From Jiella flava (GTDB lineage Bacteria; Pseudomonadota; Alphaproteobacteria; Rhizobiales; Rhizobiaceae): a stretch of 64,000 nucleotides of DNA. Positions 57,355 through 64,000 of this stretch are shown here, one piece after another. The position numbers and the translations under genes were made by a program. Every line of letters begins with the position of its first letter. Position 1 is the first letter of the stretch. Location: the NCBI RefSeq assembly GCF_017349315.1, contig NZ_JAFMPP010000002.1, forward strand, positions 1 to 64,000, in the 5' to 3' direction. The notes beneath the pieces were generated by a model. That model made no database searches and was not told the DNA's origin. It saw only the letters and a list, made by a program, of their open reading frames with translations.

Positions 57355-57474
57355 TCCGCGGTCGCTTTTGTCTGCGTTGCCGGGGCGGCGGCAGATGGCA
57401 TAAGAAGACGGGATATCGGCGATCGCCGGCAGGTTTTCAGGAGACGAGGTTTTGGCAATCGACGTGGCGGTGGC

Positions 57475-58704
57475 ATGGATCCGATGAGCGCGCTCTCGCA
57501 GCGGCGCGTGCTGCTGGTGATCGGCGGCGGCATCGCGGCTTACAAGGCCCTCGATCTCATCCGCCGGCTCAAGGAGCGCGGCGCGGCGGTGACGCCGGTG
57601 ATGACGCGGGCCGCCGGGGAATTCGTCACGCCGCTGTCGGTCGGCGCGCTCGCTGCGACGAAAGTCTACTCAGACCTTTTCGACCGCGAGGACGAGCAGG
57701 ATGTCGGCCACATTCGCCTGGCCCGCGAGCACGATCTGGTCATCGTCGCGCCGACGACGGCCGATCGGATGGCGCAGCTGGCGAACGGCTTGGCCGACGA
57801 TCTCGCCGGCGCGGTGTTGTTGGCGACCCGTGCGCCGGTGTTGATGGCGCCGGCGATGAACCCGGCGATGTGGGAGCACCCGGCAACCCGTCGCAATCAT
57901 CAGCGTCTGCTCGCCGACGGGGTACAGTTTGTCGGCCCCGACAGAGGCGAGATGGCCGAGCGCGGCGAGGCCGGCATTGGCCGCATGGCCGAGCCGCTGG
58001 CGATCGTTGCCGCCGCCGAGACGCTTGTCGCAACCGTCAAACGGCCGCTGCAGGGCCTTTTGGCAATCGTCACCTCCGGGCCAACCCACGAACCGATCGA
58101 CCCGGTGCGCTATATCGCCAACCGCTCCTCCGGTCGGCAGGGCCACGCCATCGCCGAGGCGCTGCGCAAGGCTGGCGCCACCGTGACCCTGGTGTCGGGC
58201 CCGGTCAGCTTGCCCGATCCGGATGGCATGAGCGTCGTCCATGTCGAAACCGCCGACGAGATGCGTGGCGCGGTTGAAGCCTCGCTGCCCGCTGACATCG
58301 CCGTCTTTGTCGCCGCCGTCGCCGATTGGCGGGTGGCAAGCGAAAGCGCGCAGAAGATCAAGAAGAATGGCGGTGGCCCGCCTCAACTCACACTCGCGGA
58401 AAATCCTGACATCCTCGCCAGCATAGGTCATCACCCGCGGCGGCCGGCCCTGGTCATCGGCTTTGCGGCCGAGACCGACGATCTCCTGGACAATGCCCGC
58501 CGCAAGCTTGCCAAGAAGGGCGCAGACGCAATTTTCGCCAATGATGTGTCTCCGGCCGGCGGGGTGATGGGCGGCGCGGACAATACCTTGCGGTTGGTCA
58601 CCGCCGACGGCGTAGAGGATTGGCCCAAACTCGCCAAGGCGGAGGCTGCCGCCCGACTGGTGGCCTGGATCGTGCGGCGCATGGGACGCGGCGAGGACCG
58701 ATGA
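57475..58704 (+). CDS. coaBC: Phosphopantothenoylcysteine synthetase/decarboxylase
   Basis: The product has 409 residues and carries out two steps of coenzyme A synthesis. The N-terminal CoaC flavoprotein half has [20 protein letters not shown] and [17 protein letters not shown]. The C-terminal CoaB half has [20 protein letters not shown] and [20 protein letters not shown]. It overlaps dut by 4 bases (ATGA). The order ubiB-coaBC-dut is conserved in Rhizobiales. Confidence 0.96.
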   Translation: MDPMSALSQRRVLLVIGGGIAAYKALDLIRRLKERGAAVTPVMTRAAGEFVTPLSVGALAATKVYSDLFDREDEQDVGHIRLAREHDLVIVAPTTADRMAQLANGLADDLAGAVLLATRAPVLMAPAMNPAMWEHPATRRNHQRLLADGVQFVGPDRGEMAERGEAGIGRMAEPLAIVAAAETLVATVKRPLQGLLAIVTSGPTHEPIDPVRYIANRSSGRQGHAIAEALRKAGATVTLVSGPVSLPDPDGMSVVHVETADEMRGAVEASLPADIAVFVAAVADWRVASESAQKIKKNGGGPPQLTLAENPDILASIGHHPRRPALVIGFAAETDDLLDNARRKLAKKGADAIFANDVSPAGGVMGGADNTLRLVTADGVEDWPKLAKAEAAARLVAWIVRRMGRGEDR

Positions 58705-59165
58705 CGATGAACGAGCAAACGGTGCAAATTGGTGTCCGGCGCCTTGAGAATGGTCTCGATGCGGAATTGCCGAGCTATTCGAGCGCGGGGGCGGCGGGAG
58801 CCGACTTGCGTGCGTCGCTTGACGGGCCCTTGGAGCTGGCGCCGGGCGAGCGAGCGCTGGTTCCGACCGGGCTTGCGGTCGAGTTGCCGGATGGGTTTGA
58901 GATGCAGATCCGCCCGCGCTCAGGGCTTGCCGTGCGCCATGGCGTCACGGTTCTCAACAGCCCCGGGACGGTCGACAGCGACTATCGCGGCGAGGTGAAG
59001 GTGCTGCTCGTCAATCTCGGAGAGGAACCGGTGGCGATTGAACCGGGCGACCGGATTGCCCAGGCGGTGATCGCGCCGGTGACCCGCGCCGTTTTCACTC
59101 TGGCCGAAACGCTGTCCGATACAACGCGGGGAACCGGCGGCTTCGGCTCAACGGGACGCAGATGA
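58701..59165 (+). CDS. dut: dUTP diphosphatase
   Basis: The product has 154 residues and forms a trimer that hydrolyses dUTP to dUMP. All five motifs are visible: [53 protein letters not shown] and [14 protein letters not shown] 58701 overlaps the coaBC TGA. The enzyme keeps uracil out of DNA and supplies dTMP synthesis. Confidence 0.96.
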   Translation: MTMNEQTVQIGVRRLENGLDAELPSYSSAGAAGADLRASLDGPLELAPGERALVPTGLAVELPDGFEMQIRPRSGLAVRHGVTVLNSPGTVDSDYRGEVKVLLVNLGEEPVAIEPGDRIAQAVIAPVTRAVFTLAETLSDTTRGTGGFGSTGRR

Positions 59166-59244
59166 GAAGGCTCGGGCTGCGGATTGGCTTTGATCGTTCG
59201 CAGGCGTCATAATCGCGGCTGCAGCGACACTCCCCCGCTCACCC

Positions 59245-60045
59245 CTACCGCGTGGCGTCCAGCATCAGGTCGCCGTCGAGACCACGCAGACGGCCGCGGC
59301 CACCGGCGGCGATCTTGGTGATGGTGCAGCGATTGCGGCCGCCGTCCTTGGCACGATAGAGATTGGCGTCGGCCGCCTCATAGACCTGGGCGAAGCTGTG
59401 CGGCGTGCGCATGAAGACGCCGCCGATCGACACCGACAGCTGAGCGCCCTTGGTGCCCGAGCCGACATAGAGTCGGTTGATCGCCGCGCGTAGACGTTCG
59501 GCGACAATCTCGCCTTGTTCAGAGCTGCCGCAGGGCAGGGCGATGACGAATTCTTCGCCGCCGAGTCGTCCGACGGCGTCCGTCTCACGAGTCAGCCGCT
59601 TCAACGTCGTGGCGATTTTCTTGAGCGCAATGTCGCCGACCGGATGGCCGAGCTGGTCGTTGATCCGCTTGAAGTGGTCGGCGTCGACGATAAGCAACAT
59701 CAAGCCGCGTTCCGGTTGCCCGACGAGCGCCCGAAGATGGGCGCGAAATTGCTGGTCGAATCCCTGTCGGTTCAACACTCCCGTGAGGCGGTCGGTCAGT
59801 GCCGCCCGCATCAGGCCGTCATTGTCAGCGTAAAGGCTCGAAACCCGAAAGGCCAGATAAGCGAGATAGGGAAGCGCGCTGAGGGTGGTCACCGCGATGG
59901 TGAAGCCAACGGCCGACATCATTACATGTTCGCCATAAGCCCGGAAGAACCAGAGCGCCAACGCCGTGGCAGCCAGAACGACCATGACGGCGATTAGAAG
60001 GAATTCACCGCAGAGGATCTTCGTGCGGGCAGATCCTTTGGACAT
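59245..60045 (-). CDS. Membrane diguanylate cyclase (GGDEF)
   Basis: The product has 266 residues. Two membrane helices (ILCGEFLLIAVMVVLAATAL and HVMMSAVGFTIAVTTLSALP) precede a GGDEF domain starting near TDRLTGVLNRQGFDQQF. The active motif is GGEEF, and RETD five residues before it is an intact inhibitory RxxD site for product feedback. It should make c-di-GMP at the membrane. The start at ATG 60045 is preferred; ATG 60078 adds 11 residues. It is convergent with dut. Confidence 0.88.
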   Translation of the reverse strand: MSKGSARTKILCGEFLLIAVMVVLAATALALWFFRAYGEHVMMSAVGFTIAVTTLSALPYLAYLAFRVSSLYADNDGLMRAALTDRLTGVLNRQGFDQQFRAHLRALVGQPERGLMLLIVDADHFKRINDQLGHPVGDIALKKIATTLKRLTRETDAVGRLGGEEFVIALPCGSSEQGEIVAERLRAAINRLYVGSGTKGAQLSVSIGGVFMRTPHSFAQVYEAADANLYRAKDGGRNRCTITKIAAGGRGRLRGLDGDLMLDATR

Positions 60046-60441
60046 AATCGTTTCTTTCACTGATAATCGGTTTGACATCGCATCTGTTCGAGCATGAAGT
60101 ATCTCCCCAATTCTTGAAGAAAGTTTCAGCGGTCTCGATCGAATTGGATTCAAAGCCGATCTTTCGCCGTCGCGTGGCTCAGCGTCCGGGCGCAAAGCTT
60201 TTCTCCGAACATGTGCGGCTTTGGGAAAACCGGCCTCCAAGACTGCGGCGCTGCGACCTACATTGGACTGAAACCAGCGTTTCGGCGCGTTGGCGCCCGG
60301 TGATCGATCGCGGGACGACTCGGTCCGTGGTCTGTTCGTGGCAAAGGCGCCGAATCGGAGAACAGGGGCATCGCGGCAGCCCGTCCGGACTCACCCCTCT
60401 CGATTGCGCTCGTGCGCTCAGGATCCACTACGGAGGACATC
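60046..60441. other. Divergent region between the cyclase gene and cysK
   Basis: These 396 bases should contain both promoters. The plus-strand frame at 60072-60449 has no ribosome site and no family resemblance. No riboswitch or repeat was recognised. GGAGGACATC directly precedes cysK. Confidence 0.5.
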
Positions 60442-61434
60442 ATGGATAACCCCCTCAACGACAGCCAGCCTCGCACCAAGGGACGGGGGCGGATCTACGA
60501 TTCCATCACCGACACGATCGGCGATACGCCGCTGGTGCGCCTCAACAAGGTGGCCAAGGAGCACGGCGTGAAGGCCAATCTTCTTGCCAAGCTCGAATTC
60601 TTCAATCCGATCGCCAGTGTGAAGGATCGCATCGGCGTCGCGATGATCGAGGCGCTCGAGGCCGACGGCAAGATTGTGCCGGGGCAGACCACCCTGGTCG
60701 AACCGACCTCCGGCAACACCGGTATCGGTCTCGCATTCGCCGCTGCCGCCCGGGGTTACCGGCTGATCCTGACCATGCCCGAGACGATGTCGATGGAGCG
60801 TCGCAAAATGCTGCGTTTGCTCGGCGCCGATCTGGTTTTGACCGAAGGTGCTAAGGGCATGAAGGGCGCCATCGCCAAGGCGGAAGAGCTGCTGCAGGAG
60901 CTGCCCGGTGCGGTGATGCCGCAGCAGTTTGAGAACCCGGCCAATCCGCAGATCCACCGCGTGACGACGGCCGAGGAGATCTGGAACGACACCGGCGGCA
61001 ATGTCGATGCGCTCGTTGCCGGCATCGGCACCGGTGGCACGATCACCGGTGCCGGCCAGGTTTTGAAAGAGCGCAATCCCGCGATCAAGATCGTCGCCGT
61101 TGAGCCGGAAGCCTCGCCGGTGCTGTCGGGCGGTAACCCCGGTCCGCATAAGATCCAGGGGATCGGCGCGGGCTTCGCCCCGGCGATTCTCGACCGCGAA
61201 ATCTATGACGAGATCATCCAGGTGTCCAACGAGGACACCTTCGAGACGTCGCGCATGGTCGCCCGGCTGGAGGGTATTCCGATCGGTATCTCGTCGGGCG
61301 CGGCGGTTCTGGCGGCGATCAAGCTCGGCCAGCGCGACGAGATGGCCGGCAAGAACATCGTCATCATCATCCCGTCCTTTGCCGAGCGCTATCTCTCGAC
61401 CGCCCTGTTCGAGGGGCTGTCCGACGAAGCCTGA
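60442..61434 (+). CDS. cysK: Cysteine synthase A (O-acetylserine sulfhydrylase)
   Basis: The product has 330 residues, a PLP enzyme making cysteine from O-acetylserine and sulfide. [17 protein letters not shown] opens it, [20 protein letters not shown] holds the PLP Lys, and [12 protein letters not shown] and [15 protein letters not shown] bind substrate and phosphate. ATG 60442 has a strong GGAGGA site; the 10-residue extension is rejected. Confidence 0.96.
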   Translation: MDNPLNDSQPRTKGRGRIYDSITDTIGDTPLVRLNKVAKEHGVKANLLAKLEFFNPIASVKDRIGVAMIEALEADGKIVPGQTTLVEPTSGNTGIGLAFAAAARGYRLILTMPETMSMERRKMLRLLGADLVLTEGAKGMKGAIAKAEELLQELPGAVMPQQFENPANPQIHRVTTAEEIWNDTGGNVDALVAGIGTGGTITGAGQVLKERNPAIKIVAVEPEASPVLSGGNPGPHKIQGIGAGFAPAILDREIYDEIIQVSNEDTFETSRMVARLEGIPIGISSGAAVLAAIKLGQRDEMAGKNIVIIIPSFAERYLSTALFEGLSDEA

Positions 61435-61646
61435 CGCGAACCGATTCGGCTGACCATGGCTCTCCGGCTCCGCCGCCTCTGAAGGCCGGGGCCGAGTGGG
61501 TCACGGATGGCGGTGTGCCGCCCCGCTGACCGGGCTGCATTGCTCTGAAAGTCTGCGCACGGGCCGGGCGACATCGTCTCCCGGCTGGTGACAGGCTGGC
61601 ATTCGTGCCTATCTGCCGCCTGCAAACCAGGAAGGAGACGTCATTC

Positions 61647-62072
61647 ATGCTGACCCTCGACAAGGCCCGCATCATTATCGCCGAAACTCTCAAAGCCGGG
61701 CTCGCCAAAGGCTTCAAACCGCTCACCGTCGCCGTGCTCGACGCCGGTGGCGCGCTGATTGCGCTGGAGCGCTCGGACGGCTCATCGCGGATGCGGCCGG
61801 ATATCGCGATCGGCAAGGCCAATGGCGCCATCGGTCTCGGCATGGGCTCGCGGGCATTGCACAGGCGCGCCGAGGAGCAGGCCTATTTCATCCAGGCGAT
61901 GAATGCTCTCGCGAAGGGCGTGCTGGTGCCGGTGCCGGGCGGCGTGCTGATCAAGGGGCAGGGTGGTGAGATTCTCGGCGCCGTCGGCGTGACGGGTGAT
62001 ACCTCCGACAATGACGAGACCGCTGCGATTGACGGCATCGAGGCCGCCGGTTTTGCGGCCGATGGCGGCTAA
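61647..62072 (+). CDS. GlcG/HbpS-type heme-binding domain protein
   Basis: The product has 141 residues, a small cytoplasmic protein with the GlcG fold: PLTVAVLDAGGALIALERSD, ARPDIAIGKANGAIG-like region, and VPGGVLIKGQGGEILGAVGV. Functions in the family range from heme binding to enzyme accessory roles. The exact role is unknown. ATG 61647 follows GAAGGAGACG. It stands alone after cysK with 212 bases between. Confidence 0.86.
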   Translation: MLTLDKARIIIAETLKAGLAKGFKPLTVAVLDAGGALIALERSDGSSRMRPDIAIGKANGAIGLGMGSRALHRRAEEQAYFIQAMNALAKGVLVPVPGGVLIKGQGGEILGAVGVTGDTSDNDETAAIDGIEAAGFAADGG

Positions 62073-62303
62073 GCTGAACTGAGCGGGCCGCGCGTCCCGT
62101 GTTGGCGGCTGCGGTCCTTGGCCTGTCGTTCACGCGCGAATTGATCGGCCGGATCTGAAACAATCCGGCCTCGGCGATCGAAATTTTCTTGAAAGAAGCC
62201 GGCCGAGCGCTCTCTCAGTCGAGGCCGGTTTCGTCTGCCTGTTGATGCCGAAATGTCGGGGAGGAGCCCCGCGACGCCGGTAAGGTCGACCGAGGAGATG
62301 GGA

Positions 62304-62924
62304 ATGAAACGCACATCCGCAGCAGCGCTCGCGGGCGCCGTCACCATGGCGCTGGGGTTGGCCGGCATTGCTTCGTCGGCTGGCGCGCAGAAGACCGAGA
62401 CGGCGATCTTCGCCGGCGGGTGCTTCTGGTGTGTGGAGAGCGACTTCGATCATGTGAAGGGCGTGCTCGACACGACCTCCGGCTATATCGGCGGCCAGAT
62501 CCAGAATCCGACCTACGAGAACCATCCCGGCTTCCGCGAGGCGGTGCGCATCACCTTTGATCCGTCGAAGGTCAGCTACAAGCAGCTCCTGACAGCCTAT
62601 TGGCATTCGGTCGATCCGACCGATGGCGGCGGCCAGTTCTGCGATCGCGGCCATTCCTACACCACCGCGATTTACGCGACATCGAAGACCCAGTTGAAGG
62701 AAGCCGAGTCCTCGGAGGTTCAGGTGAAGAAGGATCTCGGCACGGTGGCGACGGCGATTGCCATGGCGCCGACGTTCTGGCCGGCGGAGGGCTATCACCA
62801 GAACTACTATCAGAAGAACCCGCTGAAATATCGGTTCTACCGGACCGGATGTGGCCGCAATGCGCGGGTCAAGCAGATCTGGGGCGACAAGGCCTATATG
62901 GGTATCGGCGAGCATATGGGCTGA
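62304..62924 (+). CDS. msrA: Peptide-methionine (S)-S-oxide reductase, exported form
   Basis: The product has 206 residues. A signal peptide (ALAGAVTMALGLAGIASSAG then AQ) precedes the MsrA domain, so repair is probably periplasmic. The catalytic Cys is in FAGGCFWCVESDFDHV, with GQFCDRGHSYTTAIY in the middle and the C-terminal GCGRN supplying a recycling Cys. ATG 62304 is chosen because GAGGAG directly abuts the alternative ATG 62298 and sits six bases before 62304. It differs from cytoplasmic MsrA by the signal peptide. Confidence 0.92.
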   Translation: MKRTSAAALAGAVTMALGLAGIASSAGAQKTETAIFAGGCFWCVESDFDHVKGVLDTTSGYIGGQIQNPTYENHPGFREAVRITFDPSKVSYKQLLTAYWHSVDPTDGGGQFCDRGHSYTTAIYATSKTQLKEAESSEVQVKKDLGTVATAIAMAPTFWPAEGYHQNYYQKNPLKYRFYRTGCGRNARVKQIWGDKAYMGIGEHMG

Positions 62925-63216
62925 CGGTGGCGGGGAGCCTGGTGCAGCGCCCGCGCAAGGCGCCGTTGAGCCTCACCGATTGAGCGGCTTTGTCACGATC
63001 TCGCCGGCCGGCTGGTTGGACGGCCGTGTCAGCGCGTCGACGACGGCGCGCTGGGCGGTCGCGTTGCCGATCCGCCGATGATCAGCATCGCTTTCAGCAG
63101 GCGCTCTCGTTGTCACTTTTGCCGTCGATCTCGTTCAGGTCACGCGACACACGCAACCGCAGATCGGCTGCCAACGCCCTGGCCGAGACCCACTGTCGCG
63201 CATCGCTCATAGAGGC
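62925..63216. other. Intergenic region upstream of the dps promoter, no gene recognised
   Basis: Short frames here lack ribosome sites and recognisable content. No repeat, terminator or RNA was identified apart from the EcfG-like promoter that begins at 63217. Confidence 0.45.
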
Positions 63217-63241
63217 GGAACTTCCTATCCACGGAGCTGTT
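63217..63241 (+). promoter_or_regulatory. EcfG-type general-stress promoter candidate for dps
   Basis: GGAAC (63217-63221), a 16-base spacer and TGTT (63238-63241) fit the GGAAC-N16/17-CGTT pattern with one mismatch. Transcription would start near 63248, about 65 bases before the dps ATG. dps is a recurrent member of the alphaproteobacterial general stress regulon. Confidence 0.55.
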
Positions 63242-63312
63242 TAGGCCGAACAATTCAAACGCCTGAGCCCCCGCGGCCGGGCGTCGTTTCGACATGTGAA
63301 GGGAGTATTTCG

Positions 63313-63822
63313 ATGGCGAAGGCCAACAAGACCGGCAAGACCAAGCTGCATCCGACCAAGAACCCGATCTCGGAGAACGTCCGCGGCTCGATGGTTGAAC
63401 TGCTGCAGACCCATCTGGCGACGTCGGTCGACATCACCTATCAGACCAAGCAGGCCCACTGGAACGTCAAGGGCATGAATTTCATTGCCGTGCATGAGCT
63501 GTTCGACGATCTGCACGAGGTTGTCGAGGACTATGTCGACACCATCGCCGAACGGCTGACCGCGCTCGGCGGCCAAGCGCACGGCACGGTCCAGGCGGCG
63601 GTGGAGAATTCGATTCTCGATCCCTATCCGCTCGATCTCGTCAAATCCGAAGATCATCTGCGGCGGCTGACCAACTCCTATGCCAAATGGAGCAAGGTGG
63701 TCAAAGAAGGCATCGGCGAGGCGTCCGAGGCGGGCGACGATCTGACCGAAGATCTCCTGACCGAGGTCGGTCGCGGCCTCGACAAGTCGATCTATTTTTT
63801 GGAGAGCCATTTCCAGAGCTGA
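63313..63822 (+). CDS. dps: Dps/ferritin-like DNA-protection protein
   Basis: The product has 169 residues. The ferroxidase ligands are in KQAHWNVKGMNFIAVHELFD and LHEVVEDYVDTIAERLTALG. The Lys-rich N-terminal tail (MAKANKTGKTKLHPTKNPIS) could bind DNA. It stores iron using hydrogen peroxide and shields DNA in starvation. An EcfG-like promoter precedes it and an intrinsic terminator follows. Confidence 0.94.
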   Translation: MAKANKTGKTKLHPTKNPISENVRGSMVELLQTHLATSVDITYQTKQAHWNVKGMNFIAVHELFDDLHEVVEDYVDTIAERLTALGGQAHGTVQAAVENSILDPYPLDLVKSEDHLRRLTNSYAKWSKVVKEGIGEASEAGDDLTEDLLTEVGRGLDKSIYFLESHFQS

Positions 63823-63870
63823 TGGCGCGGCGCCGGGCTGACAAGTCCGGGGAGCGTCCTATCCTTTTTG

Positions 63871-63899
63871 AAGGGCGGCGCATTGCGTCGCCCTTTTTC
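63871..63899 (+). terminator. Intrinsic terminator after dps
   Basis: AAGGGCGGCG and CGTCGCCCTT form a 10-bp stem with one mismatch around CATTG, followed by TTTTC, 48 bases beyond the dps stop. Confidence 0.75.
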
Positions 63900-63921
63900 A
63901 TGCTCCGCCCGGAGACTGGCC

Positions 63922-64000
63922 ATGCTCTCGCTGTTCGATCTCGCTGCACTGTTGCTGACGCTCTCGGCCGGCTTTGGCTATCTCAACAAGCGCTATCTGT
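63922..64000 (+). CDS. N-terminal start of a probable CPA1-type cation/proton antiporter (partial)
   Basis: Twenty-six residues are visible before the window ends: LSLFDLAALLLTLSAGFGYL, then NKRYL. This hydrophobic first helix with an N-K/R-R-Y/F-L turn is typical of NhaP-like Na+/H+ antiporters. GGAG lies eight bases before ATG 63922. The assignment rests on this short piece only. Confidence 0.55.
   Translation, partial: MLSLFDLAALLLTLSAGFGYLNKRYL

Overview
The window is a GC-rich alphaproteobacterial chromosome segment, best read as order Hyphomicrobiales (Rhizobiales). Supporting signs are the dut-coaBC-ubiB-ubiE-mutM-echA-rpsT-rhodanese-dnaA-dnaN-recF-moeB chain, the lptC-lptA-lptB-rpoN-hpf-ptsN cluster, sppA-ihfB-lapA, a B12-dependent ribonucleotide reductase, an HWE-type kinase, a ROSE-type RNA thermometer before hsp20 and palindromic intergenic repeats of rhizobial style. 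The genus cannot be fixed from the sequence alone. No rRNA, tRNA or CRISPR array was seen.

Layout. 1-860 is a debris zone: the tail of a protein resembling a truncated GH-E nuclease toxin, a repeat, the first codons of an IS3-type orfA and a decayed LysR C-terminus. It is followed by thiD. 1684-2935 (minus strand) is a small accessory operon: a 64-residue protein, a one-helix membrane protein and an HNH domain like that of the CBASS effector Cap5, fused in frame to the C-terminal end of an IS630 transposase. 3169-7080 is nrdJ with a tandem NrdR-box candidate. 7532-17400 carries housekeeping and redox genes (HWE kinase, gpt, DoxX, CinA-like, wrbA, rpiA, gor, XRE regulator, DUF2778 L,D-transpeptidase-like). 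17833-27470 holds a hydrolase, a XoxF-type PQQ dehydrogenase, a ChaC-like cyclotransferase, class II DAHP synthase, a LigB-type dioxygenase, a hemerythrin, DedA and nadE. 27664-29348 is a strongly AT-rich two-gene island of exported proteins. 29770-37657 has an MFS carrier, gltX and a XylFGH-like sugar importer with a divergent ROK repressor. 37760-45191 is the ptsN/hpf/rpoN/lptBAC cluster followed by sppA, ihfB and lapA. 45282-46251 holds a candidate three-hairpin small RNA and the ROSE-controlled hsp20. 46401-59165 is the dnaA neighbourhood and the ubiquinone/CoA/dUTPase operon. 59245-64000 has a diguanylate cyclase, cysK, a GlcG-like protein, an exported MsrA, dps and the start of a cation/proton antiporter.

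How the genes fit together. Many genes serve oxidative and general stress (gor, wrbA, msrA, dps, hemerythrin, hpf, hsp20, HWE kinase). dps, and more weakly the kinase gene, has an EcfG-like promoter candidate. Two dispersed repeat families (six and two copies) punctuate the intergenic regions, and several genes end inside or at the edge of a copy. The least ordinary signals are the HNH/IS630 chimera with its two upstream genes, the minus-strand sRNA, the ROSE element, the paired NrdR boxes and the AT-rich secreted pair.
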